Assembly (NCBI RefSeq): GCF_000310145.2
Contig: NZ_AMXA01000001.1
Location: 248,001-312,000 of the forward strand
DNA length: 64,000 bases
Reading direction: 5' to 3'
From: Thauera sp. 28
GTDB lineage: Bacteria; Pseudomonadota; Gammaproteobacteria; Burkholderiales; Rhodocyclaceae
Below, in pieces: positions 10,771 through 20,943 of the stretch. Position 1 is the first letter of the stretch; every line of letters starts with the position of its first letter. Below the pieces are notes generated by a model. It saw nothing but the letters and a program-made list of their open reading frames with translations. It did no database searches and had not been told where the DNA came from. The position numbers were made by a program, and so were the translations under genes.

Positions 10771-13700
10771 ATGAATGCACCTACCGACGTCCCCCATCCG
10801 GGAGTACGTATCAAGGCCGAAGTTATTCCAGCCGGAATGTCCGTCACCAAGGCCGCAGAACTCATGGGTGTAGGCCGTCCAGCCTTGTCGAACCTGCTCA
10901 ACGGCAACGCTGCTTTGTCCCCCGACATGGCCGCACGCCTGGAAAAGGTTTTTCAGTACCCGCTCAAGGACTTGATGGAGATGCAAGCGCGGTACGAGGT
11001 GGCACGAGCCAACCGGATAAATACGCCCGCCGACACCAAAGCGTATGTGCCGCCGTTCTTGGCAATCAAGGCCAACGACATTGAAGGGTGGGTTTCGCAC
11101 AACATCCCGGCACGCACACGCTTGGCCGTTTTCCTGCGCTCGCTAGTGCATTCGACCGGCCGCGGGCTAACGAAAGTGGATTTTCCAGGCAACGACGACG
11201 CCGAGCGCCCCGGATGGGATGGTCTCGTAGAGGCAACCGAAGGCGCCCCCTGGGTTCCGTCCGGGCAATCCGGCTGGGAGTTTGGCACCAACGAGGATCC
11301 AAAGACGAAGGCAGACGGAGACTTCGAAAAGAGCGTCAAGGCATATGCAGAGCGACAGGAGCGCTCCGAGATTACGTTTGTGTTCGTCACGCCGCGCCGC
11401 TGGGCCGGAAAAAGTGCCTGGGTCGAGGCCAAAAGGGCAAAGGGACTTTGGAAGGATGTTCGCGCTTACGATGCTAGCGATCTTGAGCAATGGCTAGAGC
11501 AGTCGCTGCCTGCGCAAGCATGGTTTGCAAATGAGACGCACATCCCTGCGCAGCACGTTCGGTCGCTCGATAAGTGCTGGGCAGACTGGGCCAATGTCTC
11601 GACGCCGCCACTGGCCGGCACTCTGTTTAGCTCCGCCATCGAGGCGACCAAGCGTGCTATTCAGTCGCGCTTGTCCAAACCCTCCGAGGGGCCGATATAT
11701 ATTGCGGCAGACTCCACTGAAGAGGCTCTTGCCTTCCTATCTGAACTGCTCAGTGACCGCGGAGGGGAAGACCTCGCCTCATACCGCGACCGCGTTCTGG
11801 TGTTCGACAAGCCTGGTGTCTTGCCGCGCCTAGCAGCGGGCGCACAGACTTTCATCCCGGTCGCTTTCACGCGGGAAGTCGAACGCGAACTCGGCCCCTA
11901 TGCGAAGTCGTTGCATTCTTTCGTGATCTACCCCCGCAACGCGACAACCACTACGCCCGACATCGTTCTGGAACCCGCGAACTACGAGACGTTCAGTAAG
12001 GCGCTCGAAGAGATGGGCAAGAGCCGTGACGAAATTTCCCGGCTTGCGAACGCCTCGGGCCGGTCACTTACGGTATTGCGCCGCCGGCTTGCGACGGTTT
12101 CGGCGGTGCAGACACCTGAATGGGCTGCGGATCATCAAACAGCGACAAAACTCGTTCCGTTCCTGCTTGTGGGCGCATGGAACAGCCAAAACGAAACCGA
12201 CAAGCTGGGACTTTTGCTCTTGGCCGGTGGGCGCTCCTACGAAGAACTTGAAAAAGAGTGCCAAAGCCTCGCGCAACTGAACGATGCACCGATCTGGTCG
12301 GTCGGCGCATACCGAGGCGTGGTCTCGAAGATTGACCTGCTTCACGCCATTGCTAGCGCGGTGACGCCCGCCGACCTGAGCCGCTACTTCTCAATGGCAA
12401 GTATGGTCCTTGGCGAGGACGACCCGTCACTCGATCTGCCCGAAAATCAGCGCTGGGCCGCTTCCATTCACGGCAAGACGCGTGAGTTTTCCAGTGTGTT
12501 CCGGGAAGGCGTTTCTGAAACCCTAGTCTTGCTAGCAGTTCACGGCGGGCCTCTGTTTAAGAACCGCCTCGGTGTCGACACCGAATTTGAGGTGGTACGC
12601 GTGGTGCGCGAGCTACTCCCGACACCATTAATCACACGGGTTTTGGAGGCCAACGACCGCGACCTTCCTACCTATGCTGAAGCGGCTCCTGATGAATTTC
12701 TTTCGACCCTAGAGCGTGACCTCAAATCCGAGAACCCCGCAATTTACGGACTTCTACGCCCGGTGAGCTCGGGCGTGCTCGGCAGCGGCCCGAGCCGTAC
12801 CGGGTTGCTTTGGGCACTGGAGGGACTTTCGTGGAACCCGGCGACGTTGCCACGTGCTGTGCACATTCTTGCTCAGCTCTCTCAGGTCCAGATTAACGAT
12901 AACTGGAGCAACAAGCCGATTAACTCGCTGAAGTCAATTTTCCGGGCCTGGATGCCGCAGACGGCGGCGGACCATGAGCAGCGGGTGAAGTTGATGAAGA
13001 AATTAGCCGAGAAGTTTCCAGACATTGCCTGGCAGCTCTGCCTTGCACAATTCGGCACACATTCTCAAATCGGTGACTACAACCATAAGCCGCGCTGGCG
13101 ACCTGACGGATATGGCTTCGGCGAACCGTTTGCGACATGGGAGCCGATCAACGCCTTCGTGCGCGAAATGGTTGAGATGGCCCTGACCTGGAAGGACTAT
13201 TCGCTCGAGATGCTTTGCGATCTAGTCGAACGGTTACATGACCTAAGCGAGGCGGACCAGACCCGCGTGTGGCTACTGATCAAAGACTGGGCAAAGAGAA
13301 CAGCCAGCGATGCCGATAAAGCGGCCATGCGTGAAAAAGTCCGCGTCTCTACTCTATCCCGACGTGCGGCGATGCGCGCGAAGAAGAGCGGCAAGACAAC
13401 GAGCCTAGCGACCGCGGGCGCGGCCGCCTACGCCGCGCTTGAACCCAGTGATCTCCTGAACAAGTACGCCTGGTTGTTCCGCGACGGATGGGTTGAGGAG
13501 TCTGCAGAGGAAATTGAGGACATCGAGAGTTTCGACTTCGACAAGCGTGACGAGCGCATCAGGAACCTGAGGACTGACGCGTTACGAGAAATTCTCCGGC
13601 ACCGCGGCCTTGCCGGGATTCTGGAGCTTTCTGTGCGAGGGAGAGCATCATGGGTGATTGGTGCCCTGGTAGCCAGTAACGTGCTGTCCGAACAGGAACT

Positions 13701-14901
13701 CCATGAACTGTTGCGGCTCGCGCTTGCCCCAATTCTTGCCGGCAAGGACGAGGTGCACGCCCACAAGAACCTTATCGGCGGCGCGCTACGCGCGATGCCC
13801 GATGATTACAAACGGGACGCGACTCTCAAGACCGTCGCAGCGAGCCTGCCTGAAGAAGAGACGGCGCAACTTCTTATCCTTGCGCCATTCGGCAAGAGCA
13901 CCTGGAAACTGGTTGACACCCTCGGCAAGGCGGCCCAGGCCAAGTATTGGTGCGAGGTGATCCCAGGCTGGCTTCACGAGAACGATGCCGAGAACAATGA
14001 AGCCGTCGAAAGGTTATTGAAGGCAAAACGCCCACGCGCGGCGTTTTCTTGCGTCAAGTATCACCCAGAAAAACTCGATGTGCAGGTCCTCTTTCGCGTC
14101 CTCTCGGAGATGGCACAAGGCGGCAACGACGAGCCTAGCCAATACATGCTCGAGCATTACCACGTCGAAAAGGCTTTCGAGCACTTGAACAGCAGCCCGG
14201 CATTGACGCTCGATCAAAAGGCAGGTTTGGAGTTCGCCTATATTGATGCTCTGGCGCGCCCCTGGAGTCGGCGAGACAGCTACGGAATCCCGAATCTCGA
14301 GCGTTATGTCGAGGCGCATCCTGAACTCTTCGTACAGGCAATTGCTTGGACATTCAAGCGCAAGGACGGCGTTACCGACCCTGCCGAATTTCAGATTCCG
14401 CCTGAGCGCATCAAAATCATGGCGGAACGAGGCTACAAGCTGCTGGAAGCTATCGAACGCATTCCCGGTCACAACGAGCTTGGAGAACTGGAGGCGGCTC
14501 ACCTCGCACAGTGGATCACGACCGTTCGCCATGAAGGCAACGCGTTGGGTCGCGCCGATATCGCCGATATCTGCATTGGCAAGTTGCTATCGCATGCCCC
14601 GGTTGGTAAGGATGGCGTGTGGCCGTGTGAGCCGGTACGGGATGTGATGGAGGACGTCCAATCGGAGCCCCTGATGAGCGGCGCTCGTACAGGGATTTAC
14701 AACTCCCGAGGCGTTCACGCACGCGGTGAAGGAGGCGACCAGGAGCGCGATCTGGCTGAGAAGTACCGCAAGTGGAGCCAAGCGCTTCAGGTGTCGCACC
14801 CATTCGTTGCGACGAGGCTTCTATTGGACTTGGCGAAAACCTACGAGCACGAGGCGAGCCGTGAAGACACCGAGGCAGGTATCAGGCGCCGTTTGCGCTG
14901 A
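10771..14901 (+). CDS. HigA-like HTH fused to a large putative defence effector
   Basis: A 1376-residue protein. Residues 1-75 form a HigA/XRE-type HTH (PGVRIKAEVIPAGMSVTKAA, then LMGVGRPALSNLLNGN). Residues about 130-250 contain GWDG (148-151), SGWEFGT (167-173), lysines at 178 and 180, and ITFVFVTPRRW. This could be a PD-(D/E)XK-like nuclease or related sensor domain, which is my inference. At about 315-340, where STAND-type proteins have a P-loop, the sequence is IYIAADSTEEALAFL, so I see no Walker A. The rest is helical and repeat-like. The start at 10771 is preferred over 10696 because of the gaggt box at 10761 and the HigA-like N-terminus. No HigB toxin adjoins. A HEPN-domain gene follows after 37 bases, suggesting a two-gene unit. 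Confidence 0.65.
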   Translation: MNAPTDVPHPGVRIKAEVIPAGMSVTKAAELMGVGRPALSNLLNGNAALSPDMAARLEKVFQYPLKDLMEMQARYEVARANRINTPADTKAYVPPFLAIKANDIEGWVSHNIPARTRLAVFLRSLVHSTGRGLTKVDFPGNDDAERPGWDGLVEATEGAPWVPSGQSGWEFGTNEDPKTKADGDFEKSVKAYAERQERSEITFVFVTPRRWAGKSAWVEAKRAKGLWKDVRAYDASDLEQWLEQSLPAQAWFANETHIPAQHVRSLDKCWADWANVSTPPLAGTLFSSAIEATKRAIQSRLSKPSEGPIYIAADSTEEALAFLSELLSDRGGEDLASYRDRVLVFDKPGVLPRLAAGAQTFIPVAFTREVERELGPYAKSLHSFVIYPRNATTTTPDIVLEPANYETFSKALEEMGKSRDEISRLANASGRSLTVLRRRLATVSAVQTPEWAADHQTATKLVPFLLVGAWNSQNETDKLGLLLLAGGRSYEELEKECQSLAQLNDAPIWSVGAYRGVVSKIDLLHAIASAVTPADLSRYFSMASMVLGEDDPSLDLPENQRWAASIHGKTREFSSVFREGVSETLVLLAVHGGPLFKNRLGVDTEFEVVRVVRELLPTPLITRVLEANDRDLPTYAEAAPDEFLSTLERDLKSENPAIYGLLRPVSSGVLGSGPSRTGLLWALEGLSWNPATLPRAVHILAQLSQVQINDNWSNKPINSLKSIFRAWMPQTAADHEQRVKLMKKLAEKFPDIAWQLCLAQFGTHSQIGDYNHKPRWRPDGYGFGEPFATWEPINAFVREMVEMALTWKDYSLEMLCDLVERLHDLSEADQTRVWLLIKDWAKRTASDADKAAMREKVRVSTLSRRAAMRAKKSGKTTSLATAGAAAYAALEPSDLLNKYAWLFRDGWVEESAEEIEDIESFDFDKRDERIRNLRTDALREILRHRGLAGILELSVRGRASWVIGALVASNVLSEQELHELLRLALAPILAGKDEVHAHKNLIGGALRAMPDDYKRDATLKTVAASLPEEETAQLLILAPFGKSTWKLVDTLGKAAQAKYWCEVIPGWLHENDAENNEAVERLLKAKRPRAAFSCVKYHPEKLDVQVLFRVLSEMAQGGNDEPSQYMLEHYHVEKAFEHLNSSPALTLDQKAGLEFAYIDALARPWSRRDSYGIPNLERYVEAHPELFVQAIAWTFKRKDGVTDPAEFQIPPERIKIMAERGYKLLEAIERIPGHNELGELEAAHLAQWITTVRHEGNALGRADIADICIGKLLSHAPVGKDGVWPCEPVRDVMEDVQSEPLMSGARTGIYNSRGVHARGEGGDQERDLAEKYRKWSQALQVSHPFVATRLLLDLAKTYEHEASREDTEAGIRRRLR

Positions 14902-14938
14902 ATCGGCCGCTCAGATTTCCGGTTCTTGGAATCAGCAC

Positions 14939-16354
14939 ATGGAAAGAATTGTTAAATCCCTCTTAACCGGCAACTTTGAAATGCCCATGTCGGATTGCGC
15001 GCTCCGACAGTGCGGACTGGACTACCCGATTGTCTACGAAGGGCCGGGACTCCTAACGCAGGAGCAGGACAAGTCCATACTCCTGAGAGTGTTCGCCGCT
15101 CCCGTGGACCATTCGGAGGCGTTCAATCGCCATTTCAACGGAGATCTGACGCCGGGCGAGTTGGTTCCGGACTCCCAGTACTACGACTTCGAGGGGAGGG
15201 ATCCCTACGGGACGGTCTGGAGGGCGAATCGGATATCAATCGAGACGGACTTCGGTTCCGGAACCTACGTGCGCGCGCGGCCGAGGACTCTCGAGAAGAC
15301 GGAGGAGCGGTCGAAGCCGGTTGAGCGACCGGTGGTGGTGGCATTCCTTCCGAGAAAAATCGAGCTGCCCTGGCACGCGGTTACCGAGAAGGGAGAGCGG
15401 GGCTGGTCGGTAGACCGATTCGAAAGGAATACAGGGCGCCTCGAGTGGCGGATCGCCAAGACGGACGACGGCGCGTGGTTGACCTTCAAGTGCGAGGATT
15501 CCCCGGTCGAACCCCGCCTCGAGGCGTTCCTGCGCGGCCTGTCCATTCTCATGGGGAGGTGGCTGAAGCCTATTTGCCTTTCAATTTTCGAAGGCGAGCG
15601 GCAGACGACGAGGATGCTGAACCGGCTTCACGAGCCCGACGCCGAGAAACTGCTCGCTCCGATTAGGACGCAAAGGGATTTAGCGGAGGACGCCCACCTG
15701 TTTCTGGAACGGTTCATGGAGAAGGCCGCGGATGAGAACGAGGGTGGGGAGCGGGCCTGCGATTTGGTGCATCGGTACTGGCATCGGATCCTCAGGTCCC
15801 GCGAGAACGACATCGAGAACAGTTCGCTGGTGCTTTCCGTGGCCCTCGAGGGACTGGTGAAGAAGACTCTGCTTTCCAAGAAGGACGTCGATCCCGAGTT
15901 CGTCAAGCAAGCCGAGGAAGCCAAGCCTATTTTGAAAAAGGCCGGGCTCGGCCCTCGGGCATTAGCCTGCGTCCTGTCGAGCTTGGGAAACGCAAAGCAT
16001 CCGAGGGTTCAGGACGCCTTGCGGCGACTCGCGACGGAGGGCGTCGCAAGCGAGGCTCACATCGAAGCCTGGAAGGGGCTCAGGAACGCTGCCGCCCACG
16101 GGAGCGTCCTCGAAGAGGACGACAGGGCCCTGCAAGAACACCTAGATCGCTTCCACGTCTGCCTCGACCTGTACTACCGGCTCGTTTTCCTTTTGATCGG
16201 ATACGACGGAAGGCACACGGACTACGGAACGAGGGGGTGGCCGACGCGCGCGTTTCGACTGGGCGGGGAGCTAACGGCCTCCGCCGCCGCCGAGCCGGTC
16301 AGTCCTCCTGAGTGCGCCTTAGGATGCCTAGACGGAGGTCATTTGACGGCTTGA
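14939..16354 (+). CDS. ApeA-like protein with HEPN RxxxxH motif
   Basis: A 471-residue protein. The N-terminal two thirds look like a beta-rich ApeA-type N-terminal domain (FEGRDPYGTVWRANRI and similar strands). The C-terminal helical part ends with WKGLRNAAAHGSVLEEDD, in which RNAAAH fits the HEPN RNase motif RxxxxH. ApeA proteins are HEPN ribonucleases that act in abortive anti-phage defence, so an RNA-cleaving role is plausible. The ATG at 14939 lies 37 bases after the HigA-fusion gene; a longer in-frame start at 14726 would run through that gene and is rejected. Assignment is by motif and general architecture. Confidence 0.6.
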   Translation: MERIVKSLLTGNFEMPMSDCALRQCGLDYPIVYEGPGLLTQEQDKSILLRVFAAPVDHSEAFNRHFNGDLTPGELVPDSQYYDFEGRDPYGTVWRANRISIETDFGSGTYVRARPRTLEKTEERSKPVERPVVVAFLPRKIELPWHAVTEKGERGWSVDRFERNTGRLEWRIAKTDDGAWLTFKCEDSPVEPRLEAFLRGLSILMGRWLKPICLSIFEGERQTTRMLNRLHEPDAEKLLAPIRTQRDLAEDAHLFLERFMEKAADENEGGERACDLVHRYWHRILRSRENDIENSSLVLSVALEGLVKKTLLSKKDVDPEFVKQAEEAKPILKKAGLGPRALACVLSSLGNAKHPRVQDALRRLATEGVASEAHIEAWKGLRNAAAHGSVLEEDDRALQEHLDRFHVCLDLYYRLVFLLIGYDGRHTDYGTRGWPTRAFRLGGELTASAAAEPVSPPECALGCLDGGHLTA

Positions 16355-16710
16355 AGCCTCCGTCGCCGAGGCTCTCTGCTTTTAGCCGAAATACCGATAG
16401 AAGGCGGACACGGTCTCGATGACCGCGGGGAACGATTTGCCGGTAGCCTTAGCCTGTCACCACGAACGGCTGCTGTACTTTGTCACCAGGCTTTCAGCCG
16501 GTGACTGCGCGAAGGACCGCAACGGGTCGATCCCGGAAACTCGTGATGCAGGTGAACGGTTACCCTTTCGCATAATTCCGCTGCGACCCGGGTGAGCGCT
16601 CCGGCCGAGGAGGGGCTGGGGCGGCTCGGTGGCTGTGCTTTCAGCTCAAGCCAACCCTCCTCGAGATGGGATGCTGCTAACCACTCGCTGGTACCAAAGA
16701 CGGGGGCAGG
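16355..16710. other. Gap with decayed sequence between apeA-like gene and IS remnant
   Basis: No complete gene. On the minus strand 16383-16455 reads as a short orphan C-terminus ending in AFYRYFG and a stop, probably a fragment of a lost gene. The second end of the IS1182-like element should lie here but is not recognised. Confidence 0.4.
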
Positions 16711-17474
16711 TCAGGCCGTCTTGACGTTATAGCCGACGATGCCCGTGCCTCGAGTATTCATGGAGCGGGCGTCGGGATCTGTCAGGGAGATTTGCTTGTC
16801 AGGCGCGTTCTCGAGTTGGACGCCAATCGCTTCGAGCTCCTTCATCCGAGCCTTCAGGGTGGTGATCTTGTCGGTCTGCCGTTCCTTCTTCGCCTGGGCC
16901 ACGGCGGGCTCTTGCCGGTCAGCGCTGTCCATCTCAACGAGGTAACGCTCGATGCTCGCCTCGATCTCCTGCATTCGCCACTGCAGTTTGGCGCTGGTGA
17001 AGTTTCGATCTCGGCTATTGACGGCCTTGAACTTGCTGCCGTCAATGGCGACCACAGCCTCAGCGAACAGCCCCAGTTCCCGGAACAGCACTACGAACTG
17101 CCGACAAACGCCACGGATCCCCTTCGGGTTGTCCTTGCGGAAGTTGGCGATGGTCTTGAACTCGGGCGTCAAACGGCCCAGCAGCCACATCAACTCCAGG
17201 TTGCGCTGCGCTGTGCCTCGCGCTCCAGGCGGCGGCTCGACTGGATCCGGTTCAGGTAACCGTAGATGTAGAGCTTGAGCATCGCCCCTGGGTGATAGGC
17301 GGGGCGTCCAGTCGCGGCTGGATCGACCCCCGCGAAGCCCAACTTGCGAAGATCGAGCTCTTCGACGAACACATCGATGACCCGGACGGGATTAGCCTCG
17401 GCAACGAAGTCGTCCAGTGTCTCGGGCAGCAGGGCCCCCTGCGTGCGGCTCTGTCCTTCTACGAATCGCTTCAT
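16711..17474 (-). pseudogene. IS1182-like transposase, frameshifted and truncated
   Basis: Two overlapping minus-strand frames give the N-terminal half of an IS1182-family transposase. 17190-17474 encodes the first 94 residues, including GRPAYHPGAMLKLYIYGYLN, and 16711-17193 continues with MMWLLGRLTPEFKTIANFRK and VAIDGSKFKAVNSRDRNFT, the first catalytic Asp region. The junction needs a frame shift near 17190. The frame ends after GTGIVGYNVKTA, where full-length members continue for roughly 200 residues, so the C-terminal half is missing and the gene is inactive. Confidence 0.85.
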
Positions 17475-17938
17475 GGCGTCATACCTGGCTGAGAATGCCT
17501 AGATCATAGCCAATGGGCCGTTTTTACACAGCCTCGGTAGGGCTCAGTCGTCTGACAGAATTGAGGTCGTTGGCTGCTGCGAGCCCTCTAATACTCATGG
17601 AGCCTCCTACGGACCTGAAGCTGCACCTGTCCCTTCTTCGTCGAGACGCAACGGGAAATACGTTGATTCCCCAGAGGCGTTGGTCATGGAGGCGGTCTGG
17701 TGCAGAGCCTGAGTAATGCGCAGTGATCTCTAAATAAATCCCCATTTACAGGGGTTTATTTTTTATATCTTGTTTTGTGTTCTGTGACTGCTCGGCGCGC
17801 TATACCTTTTTGCGAGTCAACCAGTTGCCCGACTCTGAATTTGGTACGCGAGGCCAGAAATAATGAACTACAGAGCATAACTCTTGGCAAGGAGATGTCG
17901 TGTAAGATCTAAACATAGTTATTGGTAAACAGGATGTT
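17475..17938. other. IS terminal sequence and promoter region of the recombinase gene
   Basis: Just upstream of the transposase remnant, the minus strand reads gaggctgtgtaaaaacggcc (17513-17532), which looks like an IS1182-type terminal inverted repeat. The remainder, up to 17938, is AT-richer and carries no gene I can support. A palindrome-like segment ataaatccccatttacaggg near 17735 is visible. Confidence 0.4.
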
Positions 17939-19918
17939 ATGAAGATGATTAATTTAACCGTACCTGTCTCACTTAATTACTCGCGGAGGACGCATGTTCA
18001 GATACGTCGGGCAGATAAACGAAAGAAAAAAATGTCTGCAATTGCCACACTCACCTATGCTGAGCTCTCCGAAAGAATGCAGCAGCGTGTTACCGACGGC
18101 GTCGTAAGCGCTGCATCCCTTCCTAACCTGAAATCGGCACTCAACGCCTTCCTGAAGCAAAACGGCCTGTCTGAAAACTCCGTCATTGGTTCAACGCTGC
18201 GGGCCTCCTACTACCGTAGCCTCTCCAAGCACGTTGAGCACCTGAAGTCCGAAGGGCGTTCGGCGGGTTACATCGCAAACCGCAAAACCTTACTTGGGAG
18301 GTGGTCATCGTTGGTCAATCAACTCGACCACCAGGACGCCGTTTCCAAGAACGCGTTCACCCCTTTCCAGCTCGCTCTCAAAGACATTCTCGTGCAAGCC
18401 AAGACGACCCCGGCTCAGCTGGCAAAAGCCCTTAGCATCACCAAAAGTACCTTTGGTAACTGGCTGAAAGGCGCCCAGCCGAAGCAAAGCGCTCTTCCGG
18501 CTCTTCGTCGCATTGAGGTCTTCTTCGCAATGGAACCTAATGCTCTCGTATCTTTGGCGTATGGGCGCAACTACTACAAGCCTGCCGACGAGGCCTCACT
18601 CCAGACGATCCCCTACCGTGAGCGTCTGGCAGTCGTCACCAAAGACCCATATCGGTTGAAAACGATTTCCGAACAGCTTGCCAATGAGTGGCGAGGTTTG
18701 ATCATTCACAAAACGGAAAAGTTGCCTTTGCTGAAACGGCATTCCCGGGGTGCTTGGGGAACAACGGAATACATTACGCAAGGGAAAACCGACCGCAATC
18801 AACATCTGTTTGTCAAAGACAAGTATGTCCCGACGGGAAGTGTTGTGTGGCAGTTACTTGTCTCATACTTGGGTTGGATGTGTCGCGACGCTGGGTCCGG
18901 AGGTGCCGGATTCAGCGTTGATGATGTGCAAACCCTTGCTTGGCTCACCCACAAGTCTTTGGGGCACCGCTATCTGGCGTGGAAGATTGAGCGTGCTGGG
19001 GACAAAATCCATAGCGGCATTCTGGACTTTTTGAAACAGGTCAAAGCCCTTACTCATCCGGCTCATGGCTATCTCACTCAGATGCCGGCCCTTAATGCGC
19101 ACCTGCCTGAACATTCCCGCCATGAAAACTGGAAAGAAGCGTGTCGGGAGGTCTTTGAGTGGTCAGTCGAGACGGCTCGTACCCTCAACGGTGGAGGGAT
19201 CGAGCAGTCGAGGGAGCCTATGCAACCCATCTTGCACATCCTTGAGCTTCCTGCGCCGTTGGAAGCGATTGGCGACATGACGGCCCGAATGGCGGCCAGC
19301 AGGCCCGTAACAGGGGGTGTTGAGGAGGCAATTTGGGCCCGTGACCTGTTGCTCATGCGGCTCATGACGTCGAACCCGCTACGGGCCAAGAATTTGAAGC
19401 TCTTGACTTACAAGCCGGACAACACGGGGAACCTGTACAAGAAGGCTGATGGAAGCTGGAACATCTGGATTGACAAGAAGGCTTTCAAGAACCAGAAGGG
19501 AGCGGCGGCCGACAAAGATTACGATGTCACAGTGACGCCGAACGTCTGGCCGATGATCGAGCAATACCTTCACGTGTATCGCCCTATGTTGCCTGATGCC
19601 GACAAAGTCCCTTTCGTGTTCCTGTCCTCGATGACCGAGAAAGCGGAAGGTCACATTGGGGCGTGGAAGTCCTTGAACCGTCGCGTGTTCTACCTGACGA
19701 AACGCTTCTTGTGGGACTGCCCGGGCATCGGATCTCATGGCCTGAGGTACATCGTAGGTACCGCCATCCTGAAAAAGAACCCTAACGCTTGGAGTCTGGC
19801 TGCGGCTGCGCTCCACGACAAGGAGGAAACGGTCAAAGCCCATTACGCGCATCTGCGGGGCCGAGACAAGGTAGGCTACGCGCAGGAGTCATTGAAGGAG
19901 TACTACGCCCGTATCTGA
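17939..19918 (+). CDS. Atypical tyrosine recombinase with internal XRE-like HTH
   Basis: A 659-residue protein. An N-terminal SAM-like helical region (about 40-130) is followed by an XRE-like HTH: AKTTPAQLAKALSITKSTF then GNWLKGAQ (about 153-185). The C-terminal part has an arrangement typical of tyrosine recombinases: TSNPLRAKNLKLL (first Arg), WIDKKAFKNQKG (Lys), HGLRYI (HxxR) and LHDKEETVKAHYAHL (His/Trp position and Tyr). It lacks the usual DUF4102 domain and is not at an island end. It may be a second recombinase or a regulator of a cargo module. The ATG at 17939 has an agga box four bases upstream; a later ATG at 18032 is an alternative. GC is lower than in neighbouring genes. Confidence 0.7.
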   Translation: MKMINLTVPVSLNYSRRTHVQIRRADKRKKKMSAIATLTYAELSERMQQRVTDGVVSAASLPNLKSALNAFLKQNGLSENSVIGSTLRASYYRSLSKHVEHLKSEGRSAGYIANRKTLLGRWSSLVNQLDHQDAVSKNAFTPFQLALKDILVQAKTTPAQLAKALSITKSTFGNWLKGAQPKQSALPALRRIEVFFAMEPNALVSLAYGRNYYKPADEASLQTIPYRERLAVVTKDPYRLKTISEQLANEWRGLIIHKTEKLPLLKRHSRGAWGTTEYITQGKTDRNQHLFVKDKYVPTGSVVWQLLVSYLGWMCRDAGSGGAGFSVDDVQTLAWLTHKSLGHRYLAWKIERAGDKIHSGILDFLKQVKALTHPAHGYLTQMPALNAHLPEHSRHENWKEACREVFEWSVETARTLNGGGIEQSREPMQPILHILELPAPLEAIGDMTARMAASRPVTGGVEEAIWARDLLLMRLMTSNPLRAKNLKLLTYKPDNTGNLYKKADGSWNIWIDKKAFKNQKGAAADKDYDVTVTPNVWPMIEQYLHVYRPMLPDADKVPFVFLSSMTEKAEGHIGAWKSLNRRVFYLTKRFLWDCPGIGSHGLRYIVGTAILKKNPNAWSLAAAALHDKEETVKAHYAHLRGRDKVGYAQESLKEYYARI

Positions 19919-19937
19919 AGTGAGGGGGGGTGTGAGG

Positions 19938-19962
19938 CCCAGCCATCCGCTGGGTTTTCTCT
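19938..19962 (+). terminator. Terminator after the atypical recombinase
   Basis: The stem cccagc (19938-19943) and gctggg (19949-19954) with loop catcc, followed by ttttctcttt. It lies 20 bases past the stop codon. Confidence 0.75.
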
Positions 19963-20211
19963 TTGGGGGGCCGGCGTGAGTGGGCTCAGATCGCGGGCAA
20001 CTCTCTTAGCGCAAGCTCAAGGAGCCGATAGCGACTATCGGGAAGTCCTCGAGTTGATTTGGAGCGCCTGGCGAACCCGCCTTTCGGTTCCGTACTTGAC
20101 CAAGTGCTCCAGTGGTTCGACACGGCGCTGCATGTCGAGCGTAATCGTCGTGCTATCCACCGCTTGGCGTTTTCTGTTCGCTTCCCCGGCTTGATCCCTG
20201 CGCGAGTTAGA

Positions 20212-20862
20212 TCAAGGAAGCGCTAAAAACATGCGCTGGACGGTCGTCTCGATATCTTGCGTGGCGAGCGGGCCGTTCGGGAAGCGATGGCGCTGCCGCT
20301 CCTCGCTGATTTCAATGTCCATGCCGTAACGGTCTACGCCCAGTAAGCGTGGCCGCCTGCCCTGAGGCGCGACAAGTTCGCGCAGGGCAAGTTGTTCCTC
20401 TTCTGGAGCCAGCGTGGCCAGCGTGTGCCAGTCAGCGGCCTCGAGCCATCCCATTTTCCCGACCCCGCCGATGTAGCGCACGCGTCGTGGCGTCAAGCGG
20501 AAAAAGCTGAAATCGAGCGCCAGGAGCGGTTCGGCGGCGGGAAAGTAACGCAGGAAACGCTCGACGAAAGCTGAACTCGGCTCAAGCGGTTCGACATCGC
20601 CCACAATCGTCATCCGGGGGGCGGTCTGTACATCGGCCGCGCCAGGCTGCGTGAGGGCGTAGCTCACGCGAGCGTCGGCGAGGATGTTGCGCGTGTGTTC
20701 GGCCAGGCGGCTGATGCAAAAAACGGGCCGGTGTGCTTCATCAGGGACGTGAGGAACGGCCGTGGCGAATGGGTATCCGGGGACGGTCTCCGAATGGGTT
20801 GCGAGTGTCCCATCGGTTGCCAGGTGGAGAAGGTCGATAGCCAGTTCGATGGGGATTTTCAT
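20212..20862 (-). CDS. HugZ-like pyridoxamine 5'-phosphate oxidase-fold protein
   Basis: A 216-residue protein with an FMN-binding split-barrel fold: YPFATAVPHVPDEAHRPVFC and RNILADARVSYALTQPG near the N-terminus, TIVGDVEPLE in the middle, then a C-terminal domain with RYIGGVGKMGWLEAADW. It resembles HugZ/heme-utilisation proteins of the PNPOx-like superfamily. It is the last of five leftward genes (23556 to 20212) and looks metabolic rather than defensive, so it may be passenger cargo. The region 19979-20211 just beyond it holds no supported gene. Confidence 0.82.
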   Translation of the reverse strand: MKIPIELAIDLLHLATDGTLATHSETVPGYPFATAVPHVPDEAHRPVFCISRLAEHTRNILADARVSYALTQPGAADVQTAPRMTIVGDVEPLEPSSAFVERFLRYFPAAEPLLALDFSFFRLTPRRVRYIGGVGKMGWLEAADWHTLATLAPEEEQLALRELVAPQGRRPRLLGVDRYGMDIEISEERQRHRFPNGPLATQDIETTVQRMFLALP

Positions 20863-20943
20863 GTTTGCGTCTTGGAGGCGGCGTCCCGTGATGCCCGCGT
20901 CTACCCTCTGCCTGGGTAGGCGCGGACATCGTTCAGTACATCT

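Noticed and set aside
19976..20194. Open frame between the recombinase terminator and the HugZ-like gene
   Set aside because: No recognisable protein; another frame in the same place reads equally well, so neither is supported.
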